64,000 bases of DNA, taken from NCBI GenBank assembly GCA_964617665.1, contig CAZUAH010000009.1, forward strand, positions 5,948-69,947, read 5' to 3'. The notes beneath the pieces were generated by a model. The model did not search any database. It had not been told where the DNA came from and saw nothing but the letters and a program-made list of their open reading frames with translations. Position numbers and translations under genes: made by a program. The stretch is from JADHUC01 sp964617665. GTDB lineage: Bacteria; Planctomycetota; Planctomycetia; Pirellulales; Pirellulaceae. Position 1 is the stretch's first letter; every line of letters starts with the position of its first letter. Positions 51,166 through 60,597 of this stretch are shown piece after piece.

Positions 51166-52485
51166 ATGAAAGCACGACTTGTTCCCTTGTATTTCGATCC
51201 CGGCAGGGACGACGATTTCGGCGTCCAATTGGAGGCCCTTCGTTCACTCTTGGCCGACTACGTGGAGTTGTTGGAACCGGTGGCACTCGGATCACCTCTG
51301 CCGGAGGCCGATGCGGTCCTGTTCCCACAGCTTCTGGGCGAGGCATATCGGCAGGCCGAGGCGTTCCAAGCGATCGACTTGCCGATTTTGTTCGTCACCA
51401 GCGAGTTCGGCACGCTTTCCATGTGGGACTGGGAGATCGCGGAGTACTTGAACGGCTGCGGTGTCGAGACGATCGCCCCTTACAACCTCGAACAGACGAA
51501 ACGGATATGCGCCGCACTTGGCGTCAAGCGGGAATTGAAGGACACGAAGTTCCTGGTCTATCAAGACGATCCGGGCGAGGGCTTTCAGGCACCCATCTTC
51601 AAACGGTTCTACTGGTGGGAGGACGAATGCTCGCAGCGTATGGCGGACAAATTCGGGCTCGGGATTGTCAAGAAGAGCTTTCGCGACTTGGGGGCCGCGG
51701 CGAAAGAGATTCCCGATGCGGAAGCGGAAGAAGCCTGGAAGGAAATGCAGCAACCGACCGAAGGCGTTTCAACGAATGCTGCGATCAGCGCCGTCAAACT
51801 GTACTTGGCCGTAAAGCGAGACCTCGATCGGGACAAGACGATTCGTGGGGCCGGTATCAACTGCCTGAACGAGTCGCATTTCAGCGACACGACGCCGTGC
51901 CTTGCGTGGAACCTGCTTTACGAGCAACAAGGCCTCATCTGGGGATGCGAAGCCGATACGCTTTCGATGCTCACCAAATACGTGCTGCACAAGTCGCTTG
52001 ACGCCCCGATCATGATGACCAATCTCTATCCGTTTCTGCTCGGGAACGCCGCGTTGAAGCATGAACGCATTGAAGGTTTTCCCGATGTCGATGCAGAGCC
52101 CGAAAACCACATCCTCGTGGCGCACTGCGGGTATGTGGGTGTCATTCCAAGGTCATTCGCGACCGACTGGACGCTTCGGAAGAAGGTGCTGGCCATCGTC
52201 GACGACAATGCAACGGCAATCGACGCGCGTCTGCCGACCGGCGACGTCACCTTGGCCAAGCTGCACTCGACAATGGACAAGATGACGGTCACCGAAGGGA
52301 CTTTGAGCTCCTATGCTCAGTTTCCGGATTCCGATTGTCTGAACGGCGGCGTGCTCAAGGTCCGCGACGGACGTGCGCTAATGGACTCGGTGGCCTCGCA
52401 TCACTACCTGTTGCTGGTTGGGCATCAGTTGGTGGACATCCGCTTCCTGGGCAAGGTGTTTGGACTGGAGATTCAGGAGATCTAG
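51166..52485 (+). CDS. Cytosolic L-fucose-isomerase-like protein
   Basis: This 439-aa protein lacks a signal peptide. It resembles the C-terminal catalytic portion of the fucose/arabinose isomerase group: GAGINCLNESHFSDTTPCLAWNLL has the Glu expected as a metal ligand, and GLIWGCEADTLSMLTKYVL the Asp. HCGYVGVIP and ASHHYLLLVGHQ contribute conserved His. It is distantly related to the exported 518-aa protein in the same cluster. It probably interconverts aldose and ketose, feeding the FGGY kinase. Two bp separate its stop from the next gene's start. Confidence 0.83.
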   Translation: MKARLVPLYFDPGRDDDFGVQLEALRSLLADYVELLEPVALGSPLPEADAVLFPQLLGEAYRQAEAFQAIDLPILFVTSEFGTLSMWDWEIAEYLNGCGVETIAPYNLEQTKRICAALGVKRELKDTKFLVYQDDPGEGFQAPIFKRFYWWEDECSQRMADKFGLGIVKKSFRDLGAAAKEIPDAEAEEAWKEMQQPTEGVSTNAAISAVKLYLAVKRDLDRDKTIRGAGINCLNESHFSDTTPCLAWNLLYEQQGLIWGCEADTLSMLTKYVLHKSLDAPIMMTNLYPFLLGNAALKHERIEGFPDVDAEPENHILVAHCGYVGVIPRSFATDWTLRKKVLAIVDDNATAIDARLPTGDVTLAKLHSTMDKMTVTEGTLSSYAQFPDSDCLNGGVLKVRDGRALMDSVASHHYLLLVGHQLVDIRFLGKVFGLEIQEI

Positions 52486-52487
52486 CA

Positions 52488-53345
52488 ATGAAAGTTGGCA
52501 TCGACAGTTACTGCTACCACCGATATTTCGGCGAGGTCTACCCGGACCAGGAAGATCCCCGTGTCCGCTGGACGTTCCAGGATTTCGTCAATCGAGCGGC
52601 CGAATTGGAGGTCGATGGCGTTTCGCTAGAATCGTGTTTCTTCGAGAGTCTCGAACCGGGCTATCTGTCGGACATCAAAGCCGCTCTTGACGACCGAGGC
52701 ATGGAACGTGTGCTCGCGTGGGGACATCCCGATGGGCTGGAGGCTGGCCGAAACGAAAAAGCTTGGCGAGAGATGAACGATCTGATCCCGCGGGCCGAAT
52801 TCATGGGCGCGGACATCATGCGGATCGTCGCTTCGTCACTGATGTTTCGCAACGAACCGCACGAACCGCAGATCGAGGCCATCGTCAAGATGCTGAAGGA
52901 GAGCGTAAAGATCGCGGAAGACAACGGCGTTGTGCTGGCAATCGAGAACCACATTGACTACACATCGGAGGAGATCCAGCAAATCCTCGAACGCGTTGGT
53001 TCCGACGCGCTGAAGGTCAATTTCGACACCGGCAACACGCTTCGTATGATGGAGGATCCCGTGGCGGCAGCCCGGCGGTTGGCGCCATTCACGGTCGCCA
53101 CGCACACAAAAGACGTCGACGCGTGCCGCCACGTCCGGCCCGAGGAATGGTACTTCTTCTCGTCCGTGCCGGTCGGCACGGGACTGATTGACATTCCCGG
53201 AGTCGCGCGAGAATTGAAGCAGGCCGGCTACACCGGCGTCCTGGCCGTCGAATCGGACCACCACAAGGACAACCGGGACGAGGACAAGCTTGTCGCCGAT
53301 AGTATCGCTTATCTGAAAAATCTAGTGGCAGAACTGGAAGATTGA
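52488..53345 (+). CDS. Sugar phosphate isomerase/epimerase (TIM barrel)
   Basis: This 285-aa cytosolic protein belongs to the xylose-isomerase-like/AP-endonuclease-2 superfamily: VGIDSYCYHRYFG, LAIENHIDYTSEEI with the metal-binding Glu, VNFDTGNTLRM, VATHTKDVDA and AVESDHHKD. The ATG at 52488 follows CAGGAGATC. A longer in-frame start inside the upstream gene is disfavoured. It could act as an epimerase, isomerase or lactonase-like dehydratase on the pathway sugar. The substrate is undetermined. Confidence 0.9.
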   Translation: MKVGIDSYCYHRYFGEVYPDQEDPRVRWTFQDFVNRAAELEVDGVSLESCFFESLEPGYLSDIKAALDDRGMERVLAWGHPDGLEAGRNEKAWREMNDLIPRAEFMGADIMRIVASSLMFRNEPHEPQIEAIVKMLKESVKIAEDNGVVLAIENHIDYTSEEIQQILERVGSDALKVNFDTGNTLRMMEDPVAAARRLAPFTVATHTKDVDACRHVRPEEWYFFSSVPVGTGLIDIPGVARELKQAGYTGVLAVESDHHKDNRDEDKLVADSIAYLKNLVAELED

Positions 53346-53374
53346 ACCGCACGGCTTCTCATTGGCCAAAGGTC

Positions 53375-53447
53375 CGTAGTCCCGCCTTCGGGCGGAAGGA
53401 CTGGGAAACTGAGATTGTCGTATCGACCGCCCAACGGCGGCACTACG
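53375..53447. repeat. Imperfect palindromic repeat, family C, before the helicase gene
   Basis: CGTAGTCCCGCCTTCGGGCGG (53375-53395) pairs with 53427-53447, three mismatches in 21. It follows the fourth gene pair and ends 12 nt before the helicase ATG at 53460. Confidence 0.75.
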
Positions 53448-53459
53448 AACGGCTACCCA

Positions 53460-56400
53460 ATGCCGACAGTTGCTGAAAACGTCCTGGATACGCCCTTGGG
53501 GCATTTCCATCCAACCATCCGCCGTTGGTTCACTCAGGCGTTTGATGCGCCCACGCCTGCCCAAACAGAAGCTTGGCCTTCGATCGCCGAAGGTCGCAAT
53601 ACCCTCTTGTTGGCTCCGACCGGTTCAGGCAAGACGTTGGCTGCGTTTCTGGTGGCGATTAATCGGATCATGTTCGGCCCGCGACCCGATGATGGCTCCG
53701 ATGGCGTTCGTGTGCTGTACATATCGCCTTTGAAGGCATTAGGCGTGGACGTCGAACGTAACCTGCGGTCACCCATCGTGGGCGTTCGAGCGATCGCCGA
53801 GCGCGATGGCCTAGAATACCACCCACCGGCTGTCGGCGTGCGTTCCGGTGACACGCCGTCGTCGGAACGCTACAGATTGAATCGTAAGCCGCCGGATATC
53901 CTGATAACGACCCCCGAGTCGCTCTTTTTGATACTGACGTCGCGAGCACGCGATATACTACGAACGACCGAAACCGTCATTGTCGACGAAATCCACTCGA
54001 TGGTCGGCACCAAGCGCGGGTCGCATCTCTTCCTGTCCCTTGAACGCCTGGAGAGCCTCCGCCGGACCGATGATCCCGAACGCAAGCCAATGCAGAGGAT
54101 CGGCCTATCTGCCACGCAGCGGCCGCTCGAGGAGGTGGCTCGTTTGTTGGGCGGTGCCGAGGCGACTAGCGATCCGGAACAGCCGCCGCGATCTCGTCCC
54201 GTGGAAATCATCGAAGCGGGCCGCAAGAAACAGTTAAATCTACAGATCGAAGTCCCCGTCGAAGATATGGCGCGACTGGGCGACCCAGAGATCCAGGCGG
54301 GACCGGCAGCGGCCGGCCCGACGACTCCCTCGATTTGGCCCTCGATCCATCCGCGGCTCGTCGATCTGATCCGCAAGCATCGCTCGACGATGATTTTTGT
54401 CAACAGCCGACGGCTTGCGGAACGTCTTGCCGCAGCTATCAACGAATTAGCCGAAGAAGAACTGGCATTGGCTCACCACGGTTCGATTGCCAAGGAAAAA
54501 CGCCTGGACATCGAGGATCGGCTGAAGCGTGGTAGCCTGCCAGCGATTGTCGCGACGTCGTCGCTGGAGTTGGGGATCGACATGGGCGCGGTGGATCTGG
54601 TAATCCAGATCGAGGCGCCACCGTCCATTGCTTCGGGAATCCAGCGAATCGGCCGCGGCGGCCATCAAGTCGGCGTCCCGTCGACCGGGATCGTCTTTCC
54701 AAAATACCGTGGAGATCTGCTCGCGTGTAGCGCGGTCGCCGATCGAATGATGAACGGCGAAGTGGAAGAGACCTTCTATCCACGGAATCCCCTAGACGTT
54801 CTGGCCCAGCAACTGGTGGCCATGGCGGCAATGGGGCCGGTTTCCGTCGAGCAACTGTATGCGACAGCCCGCGGAGCGGCGCCTTTTTACGAGTTGCCGC
54901 GATCATCGTTTGAAGGAGTACTCGACCTACTAGCCGGCCGCTATCCCTCGGATGACTTCGCGGGCCTCCGCCCTCGCATCAATTGGGACCGCCTGTCGGG
55001 AGAGGTATCGCCTAGGAAAGGGACCCAGCGGGTCGCTGTCTTGAACGCCGGAACGATTCCCGATCGAGGGCTATATGGCGTCTATTTGGCCGATGGAAGT
55101 GGCACGGGAAGTCGCGTGGGCGAATTGGACGAGGAAATGGTCTTCGAGACGCACGCGGGCGACGTCTTCCTGCTGGGTGCGTCTTCGTGGCGCGTGTTGG
55201 AGATCACGCACGACCGCGTACTTGTAGCGCCGGCACCCGGCGAACCGGGCAAGATGCCATTCTGGAAGGGCGACGGACCTGGAAGACCGCTAGAGTTTGG
55301 TCGAGCGATTGGGCGCTTGACGCGAAGGCTGGTTGACCAACCGCGGGACGAGGCCGAGAAGTCCCTGACACACGATCACGGCTTGGACCGACGCGCCGCC
55401 AACAACCTGCTGAATTACATCCACGAGCAAGTCGAAGTCACTGAAGAAGCGCCAAGCGACAAAACAATCGTCGTCGAGTGCTTTCTGGACGAGGTTGGCG
55501 ATTGGCGGATCGTCGTGCTTTCTCCGTTCGGGGCTCGCGTCCATGCACCGTGGGCGATGGCCGTGGCGGGCAGGTTGCGAGCCGAAACGCCCGGCGAAGT
55601 GGACACGATGTGGAGCGACGACGGCCTAGTTTTCCGGCTGCCGGAGTCCGACGAACCGCCGCCAATCGAACTACTGATACCGCGCTCCGACGAAATCGAA
55701 GACCTGCTCGTACGCGAACTTGCCTCCACGGCTATGTTTGCTGCCCGTTTTCGCGAAAACGCTGCACGGGCACTCTTGTTGCCAAGGCGTCGCCCCGGCA
55801 AACGCACGCCTCTGTGGCTGCAACGTCGCCGCGCAGCCGACCTCTTAGCGGTCGCATCGCGATACTCGGATTTCCCAATCCTGCTGGAGACATACCGTGA
55901 ATGTCTCCGCGACGTGTTCGACATCAAGGGGCTGACAAGCATACTGCAGGGCGTCGAGCATCGAGCGATTCGCGTCCGCATGGTCCGCAGCAAGTCGGCT
56001 TCGCCGTTTGCATCGTCGCTACTGTTCAACTACACGGCCAATTTCATCTATGACGGCGACGCACCACTGGCTGAACGACGCGCCCAGACATTGGCCTTGG
56101 ATCACGCTCAGCTTCGCGAATTGCTTGGCGATGCTGAATTACGCGAACTGCTAGATGCGACGGTTGTGGATGAACTCGCGCTGCAGCTCCAACGGTTGGA
56201 CAACCGATACCGTGCGAAGCATGCTGACGCTGTGCACGAGCTGTTGCTGCACATCGGGGATCTGGGACTAGACGAACTCGCAGTGCGCTGTGACCCGGCG
56301 GCCGTGGATGGCCGCGATCTGAATCGCTGGATTGACGAACTACAAAAGAGTCGTCGCATCATCGAAGTACGAGTAGCTGGCGATTGCCGCTATGCCGCCG

Positions 56401-57983
56401 CGGAAGATGCGTCTCGCTTCCGCGACGCTCTGGGTGTGATGCCGCCGCTGGGGCTTCCTGATGCGTTCCTGGAGAGCGTCGAGGACCCACTGGGAGATTT
56501 GGTGTCGCGTTATGCGCGTACGCACGTACCGTTCGCGGCGGACGACGTCGCTGCCCGGTTTGGCTTGGGAGTCGCTCCGGTGCGTGCGGCCCTGGAGAAA
56601 CTGGCCGCGCGGGATCGCGTGCTGGAAGGCGAATTCTTGCCTGGCGGGCGTGGGCGTGACTGGTGCGATGCGGAAGTATTGCGAACGCTGAAGCGAAAAT
56701 CGTTGGCCCGGCTTCGCAAACAGGTCGAGCCGGTGACGCCGGAAACGCTGGCTCGCTTTCAGGTTCACTGGCAGGGAATAGCTCGACCGGCACGAGGACT
56801 GGACGCTCTGCTGGACGCGATAGAGCAGTTGCAGGGACTTCCGCTTCCGGCCTCGGCGTTGGAGCGGGATATCCTGCCCGGACGCGTCAGCAGCTATCGC
56901 CCTAGCGATTTGGACGAATTGTGCGCAGCCGGTGAAATCGTGTGGCGCGGATTCGAGGGGCTGGGGACGGGCGACGGACGGATCGCTGTGTACCTGACGG
57001 ACCACCTGTTTCATTTGGCGCCGAAGGCCGGACAAGCAGAAGGCGACCTTCACGCACGCCTGCGCAACCTGTTGGCCGAGCGTGGTGCGCTGTTCTTTGA
57101 AGATATCGTCAAAACGATCGGCGGATTCCGCAACGACATCTTCGATGCCCTGTGGGATCTGGTCTGGGCCGGCGAAGTCAGCAACGACACCTTGGCGCCG
57201 TTGCGATCCCTGAGCCGCGTCAAGAAACGAGAGAGTCGTCGGAACCGACGCGTTCGCCGAGGTTTCCGATCGAGGCGAATCGCTAAAACGGCTGGCTCCG
57301 AGGGTCGATGGTCGCTGTTGGTCGCGCCGGGTCCCACGACGCCAACGGCCACCGAGCGGCAGACGGCAATTGCGAAGCAATTGATCGAACGTTACGGGAT
57401 ACTGACAAGGGAGATGGTTACAAGCGAGGGTGTGGCTGGCGGCTTCGCGGGTCTCTATCCCGTGCTGAAAGCGATGGAGGAATCGGGCAAGATCCGTCGA
57501 GGCTACTTTGTTGCGGGACTTGGGGCCGCGCAATTCGCCGCGCCGGGAGCTGATGACCGGTTGCGCACGATCCAAAACTCAGGCAAGGAAACCGAGCAAG
57601 AGGTGTACGTCCTGGCGGCTACGGATCCAGCCAACCCGTACGGCGCGGCCTTGCGCTGGCCTCAATCCGAGGAGACGCGATCGCGTCTCCAACGCGTAGC
57701 CGGTGCGCGAGTTATCATCCGCCGAGGAGTACTGATTGGCTACCTCGGCCGTACAGGACAGCAACTGCTGACGTTCTTGCCGGAATCCGAGCCGGACCGC
57801 TCCGAGTCGCGTCAGGCCCTTATTCGCGCACTGGCCGAGATGGCCGAGCCGGGCCGACCAGTGTATCTGGCAAAAGTCGACGGTGTGCACCCCAGCGAAT
57901 CCGAGGTGTCAGACGTCTTACTGTCGGCCGGCTTTTCGGCTACTAGCCGGGGCTATCTGCACCGCGGAGGCATTGACAAATGA
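53460..57983 (+). CDS. lhr: Lhr-type ATP-dependent helicase, full-length
   Basis: This 1507-aa protein is a superfamily-2 helicase. The N-terminal part has the Q-like motif, Walker A APTGSGKT (52-59), DEIH (176-179), ISPLKALGVDVERNL, the helicase C region with SSLELGIDMGAVDLVIQIE and GRGGHQVG, then winged-helix and Lhr-specific domains. The long C-terminal half (about 850-1507) matches the large Lhr found in E. coli and mycobacteria (about 1500 aa). It unwinds RNA:DNA hybrids and DNA during repair in characterised members. A possible upstream TTG start at 53415 overlaps the palindrome and is unlikely. A Nei glycosylase lies two genes downstream, consistent with a repair setting. Confidence 0.93.
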   Translation: MPTVAENVLDTPLGHFHPTIRRWFTQAFDAPTPAQTEAWPSIAEGRNTLLLAPTGSGKTLAAFLVAINRIMFGPRPDDGSDGVRVLYISPLKALGVDVERNLRSPIVGVRAIAERDGLEYHPPAVGVRSGDTPSSERYRLNRKPPDILITTPESLFLILTSRARDILRTTETVIVDEIHSMVGTKRGSHLFLSLERLESLRRTDDPERKPMQRIGLSATQRPLEEVARLLGGAEATSDPEQPPRSRPVEIIEAGRKKQLNLQIEVPVEDMARLGDPEIQAGPAAAGPTTPSIWPSIHPRLVDLIRKHRSTMIFVNSRRLAERLAAAINELAEEELALAHHGSIAKEKRLDIEDRLKRGSLPAIVATSSLELGIDMGAVDLVIQIEAPPSIASGIQRIGRGGHQVGVPSTGIVFPKYRGDLLACSAVADRMMNGEVEETFYPRNPLDVLAQQLVAMAAMGPVSVEQLYATARGAAPFYELPRSSFEGVLDLLAGRYPSDDFAGLRPRINWDRLSGEVSPRKGTQRVAVLNAGTIPDRGLYGVYLADGSGTGSRVGELDEEMVFETHAGDVFLLGASSWRVLEITHDRVLVAPAPGEPGKMPFWKGDGPGRPLEFGRAIGRLTRRLVDQPRDEAEKSLTHDHGLDRRAANNLLNYIHEQVEVTEEAPSDKTIVVECFLDEVGDWRIVVLSPFGARVHAPWAMAVAGRLRAETPGEVDTMWSDDGLVFRLPESDEPPPIELLIPRSDEIEDLLVRELASTAMFAARFRENAARALLLPRRRPGKRTPLWLQRRRAADLLAVASRYSDFPILLETYRECLRDVFDIKGLTSILQGVEHRAIRVRMVRSKSASPFASSLLFNYTANFIYDGDAPLAERRAQTLALDHAQLRELLGDAELRELLDATVVDELALQLQRLDNRYRAKHADAVHELLLHIGDLGLDELAVRCDPAAVDGRDLNRWIDELQKSRRIIEVRVAGDCRYAAAEDASRFRDALGVMPPLGLPDAFLESVEDPLGDLVSRYARTHVPFAADDVAARFGLGVAPVRAALEKLAARDRVLEGEFLPGGRGRDWCDAEVLRTLKRKSLARLRKQVEPVTPETLARFQVHWQGIARPARGLDALLDAIEQLQGLPLPASALERDILPGRVSSYRPSDLDELCAAGEIVWRGFEGLGTGDGRIAVYLTDHLFHLAPKAGQAEGDLHARLRNLLAERGALFFEDIVKTIGGFRNDIFDALWDLVWAGEVSNDTLAPLRSLSRVKKRESRRNRRVRRGFRSRRIAKTAGSEGRWSLLVAPGPTTPTATERQTAIAKQLIERYGILTREMVTSEGVAGGFAGLYPVLKAMEESGKIRRGYFVAGLGAAQFAAPGADDRLRTIQNSGKETEQEVYVLAATDPANPYGAALRWPQSEETRSRLQRVAGARVIIRRGVLIGYLGRTGQQLLTFLPESEPDRSESRQALIRALAEMAEPGRPVYLAKVDGVHPSESEVSDVLLSAGFSATSRGYLHRGGIDK

Positions 57984-58091
57984 TCACACAGAAGTGATTT
58001 GGACTTCGGAGGATCAGAATCTGGGCGTGGCGGACATTTGTATAGCAGCAGCGCCATATCGCTAACAGTCAATTACGAGGAGTGTCGTCTC

Positions 58092-59261
58092 ATGGCCGAT
58101 CGAACCACAGAATTCGGAGGCAAGACCTGGAAACGATCGGGGGACGCGTGGGTGGCTGACTTCGAGCCGCCGCGCGATTTGAATCTCAGTATCGAGCCCA
58201 AGATCCGCATCGTTGGTCCGCGCAATTTCGATGACATGGACGGCGAAGGCTCGGCTGCCGAAGTAACCGAAGAACAGAAGGCGGCCGCGTCATACTTTCT
58301 GGAACATCAGGTAGCGATCTTTCAGGAGGTCTTGCGCCAATTGCTCCGATACTGTGAGCACCTGTACAGCGAGGATCCGATTTTCTTTGAGGAACTTGCG
58401 AACGTCCAGACGATTGCTCAGGTAACGCCGCAGGTCGATCAATTGCAGGTCGCCGTCGAGCATGACAGTGCAGATGGTTTCGCATGGATGTCGCTTACCG
58501 GCGGATGCGACTGGGAGATGGAACACGGATTGGGGATCTGTCTCTGGAAAGACGCCGTGTTAGACATTGGAACCTACGACACAGTAATGGCCGGTCCCGA
58601 CCCCGCGTACACTGGTCTGCCACCACTGGAGGATTCGGGACGCGAGGAGTCAAGAAGAGCAGTTATCAATTCGATTGCATCAGTCAGGGAGGCTGAAGCC
58701 GAGGCGGCCGAGCAAGCTGCCCTTGAAAACATGCCGGATGAGGTGCGGCTTTGTGAGGCCCTGGTCGGTCGGAACACGGGACTAGCGGAAGAGCTGATCG
58801 CAAGCGGTGTCCGCCTTGATGATTTTCCGGATCCGTATTTGCCACCGGTTTTCATGGCGATCATGGCGTGGGATCCAGACGTACTCAGACGAATGATTGA
58901 GCTCGGCGCGCGAACGGATGTCAAGAACTTCGAGGGGCAGACGCCGCTGGAAGCGGCCAACCAAATGCTGCAAACATTTGGACTTTCGCAACGCCTACAG
59001 AAAGGCGTGTTGGGCGATTTGTCTTCAATGATGGATGGCGGAGATCCAGCGGCCGGCGGAGTGTTGTCGATGCTTGGAGATCTGCAGAACGAAGCCGCCG
59101 AGTTGCTTTCGCAAATGGACGGAGAACAGCATCAACCGCCCGCGTGGGACGAGGAACGTGTCAAATACCACCAAGACAACATTCAGAACGCCGCGAACGA
59201 GGTCAATGAGCTAATCCCAAAACTGGAAGAGATTGTCAAGATACTGTCGTCGAAAGAGTAA
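58092..59261 (+). CDS. Ankyrin-containing protein with DUF6985-like N-terminus
   Basis: This 389-aa cytosolic protein has GAGGAG before ATG 58092. The N-terminal half carries a W/G-rich pattern (WMSLTGGCDWEMEHGLGICLW with VLDIGTYD), which resembles DUF6985-type domains, but I am not certain. Residues about 235-300 contain ankyrin-like helices (LCEALVGRNTGLAEELIASG, LRRMIELGARTDVKNFEG, QTPLEAANQML). The C-terminal 90 residues are helical. No enzyme motif is visible. Binding or immunity-like roles are possible. Confidence 0.7.
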   Translation: MADRTTEFGGKTWKRSGDAWVADFEPPRDLNLSIEPKIRIVGPRNFDDMDGEGSAAEVTEEQKAAASYFLEHQVAIFQEVLRQLLRYCEHLYSEDPIFFEELANVQTIAQVTPQVDQLQVAVEHDSADGFAWMSLTGGCDWEMEHGLGICLWKDAVLDIGTYDTVMAGPDPAYTGLPPLEDSGREESRRAVINSIASVREAEAEAAEQAALENMPDEVRLCEALVGRNTGLAEELIASGVRLDDFPDPYLPPVFMAIMAWDPDVLRRMIELGARTDVKNFEGQTPLEAANQMLQTFGLSQRLQKGVLGDLSSMMDGGDPAAGGVLSMLGDLQNEAAELLSQMDGEQHQPPAWDEERVKYHQDNIQNAANEVNELIPKLEEIVKILSSKE

Positions 59262-59487
59262 AACCCTCCCCGGCTGGTGCCTCAGGGGTTTGTAGGCCGT
59301 ATCAAGCAAACCGTGGCTGTGCCGGAACGTCGGTCGCATATTACATCGGCCTTTGCGGCACAACGCGTGTTCGGGTACAAATCGGTTTGCGCCGCTACGG
59401 CACGGTCTCGCGACCTCGGTCCGGCCTACGTGAATAGTCCGGAATAGCACTCGGCCCGGCGTCGGTTCTAACACGAATCCAGCATAG

Positions 59488-60273
59488 ATGCCCGAAGGGG
59501 ACACGATATATCGAACGGCCACTCGGCTGCGACCGCTGATGGAAGGCCAGACTGTCACGGCTGCCAGATGCCGTGATTCGACACTTCCCGTCGAGTCGCT
59601 TGTTGGGAGAACGTTTTCCGCCGTCGAATCGCGAGGGAAGCATCTTCTGCAGCACATAGACGACGGGCATACGCTGCATTCGCACCTGGGGATGCACGGA
59701 TCGTGGCACATCTATCAGCCTGGGCAGCCCTGGCAGAAGCCCGAAAAATCGGCTGCCGTGGTGATTGACGTTCCAGACACCGTATTCGTTTGTTTCAGCC
59801 CCAAGACGCTCGAACTGCTCACGGCGACTCAGCTCCGAAGGCATCCGCACATTAGCAGGCTGGGGCCGGACCTTCTTGACGAAGACTTCGACTACGACGA
59901 AGCCCTGGCGCGGTTTCGCGTTCACGACCCAACGCCGATTGGCCAAGCCGTCATGAATCAAACGATCGTGTGCGGTATCGGCAACGTGTACAAGTCCGAG
60001 GTGTTGTTTCTCTGCCGCACAAATCCCTTCGTTCCCGTCTCCCAGTTATCCGACGATGAAGTCCTTCAGATCGTCAAACTGGCCCTCGATCTGATGTCGA
60101 AGAACCTGGAGGGCTATCCTCGGCGTACCCGTTTTGGCTTGGATCGCCAGAATCATTGGGTCTACGGCCGTCGTAGCAAGCCGTGCTTCGTTTGCGGTAC
60201 CCGTATCCAAATCAGCCGTCAAGGCGACCAGGGTCGCACAACCTATTGGTGTCCCAAGTGTCAAACGGGGTAA
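59488..60273 (+). CDS. Nei-type DNA glycosylase/AP lyase
   Basis: This 261-aa protein starts MPEGDTIYRTA: Pro2 is the Schiff-base nucleophile and Glu3 the general acid of the Fpg/Nei family, and the GDTI continuation points to Nei-like (Nei2) rather than Fpg. SRGKHLLQ holds the conserved Lys, ICGIGNVYKSEVLF the helix-two-turn-helix, and CFVCGTRI with WCPKC the C-terminal zinc finger. It removes oxidised pyrimidines and cleaves the backbone. The neighbouring gene is unrelated in function apart from Lhr two genes upstream. Confidence 0.92.
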   Translation: MPEGDTIYRTATRLRPLMEGQTVTAARCRDSTLPVESLVGRTFSAVESRGKHLLQHIDDGHTLHSHLGMHGSWHIYQPGQPWQKPEKSAAVVIDVPDTVFVCFSPKTLELLTATQLRRHPHISRLGPDLLDEDFDYDEALARFRVHDPTPIGQAVMNQTIVCGIGNVYKSEVLFLCRTNPFVPVSQLSDDEVLQIVKLALDLMSKNLEGYPRRTRFGLDRQNHWVYGRRSKPCFVCGTRIQISRQGDQGRTTYWCPKCQTG

Positions 60274-60597
60274 GTCGCCTCAATCCAACGTTGTTCTCCC
60301 TCCGACATTTCATCCATCCGTAGCCACGTTCGCCAGAACGTGAGACGCCGTCTGGAGTTACGACCACCTTATGGCGAACGTGGCTACGAGAGTCTGTCAC
60401 GCAATCGAGCACTCGTGCAGAAGTCTTCTGCCAATTGAAGGAACCGTGGCTAGCGCCAAAACGGCTAATAACGATGAAAGACCTCTGCACGAGTGCTTAC
60501 CTGGACGTGAAACATTCAGACTAGCGGCACAAGTTGACATTGCGCTGTCTACAGTGCATGGTTGAGTGTAGACGAGCATTACACCGGGAACCCCGAA
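60274..60597. repeat. Intergenic region with two inverted repeats
   Basis: Repeat 1: CGTAGCCACGTTCGCCA (60319-60335) pairs perfectly with 60372-60388. Repeat 2: AGCACTCGTGCAGAAGTCTT (60408-60427) pairs with 60478-60497, one mismatch. No promoter was located for the following gene. Confidence 0.85.

Noticed and set aside
52335..52487. Longer N-terminus for the TIM-barrel isomerase
   Set aside because: It would overlap the upstream isomerase by 150 bp; the start at 52488 has its own ribosome-binding site and family-like N-terminus.
53415..53459. Upstream TTG start for the helicase
   Set aside because: It would place the coding start inside the palindromic repeat; the ATG at 53460 starts right after the repeat.
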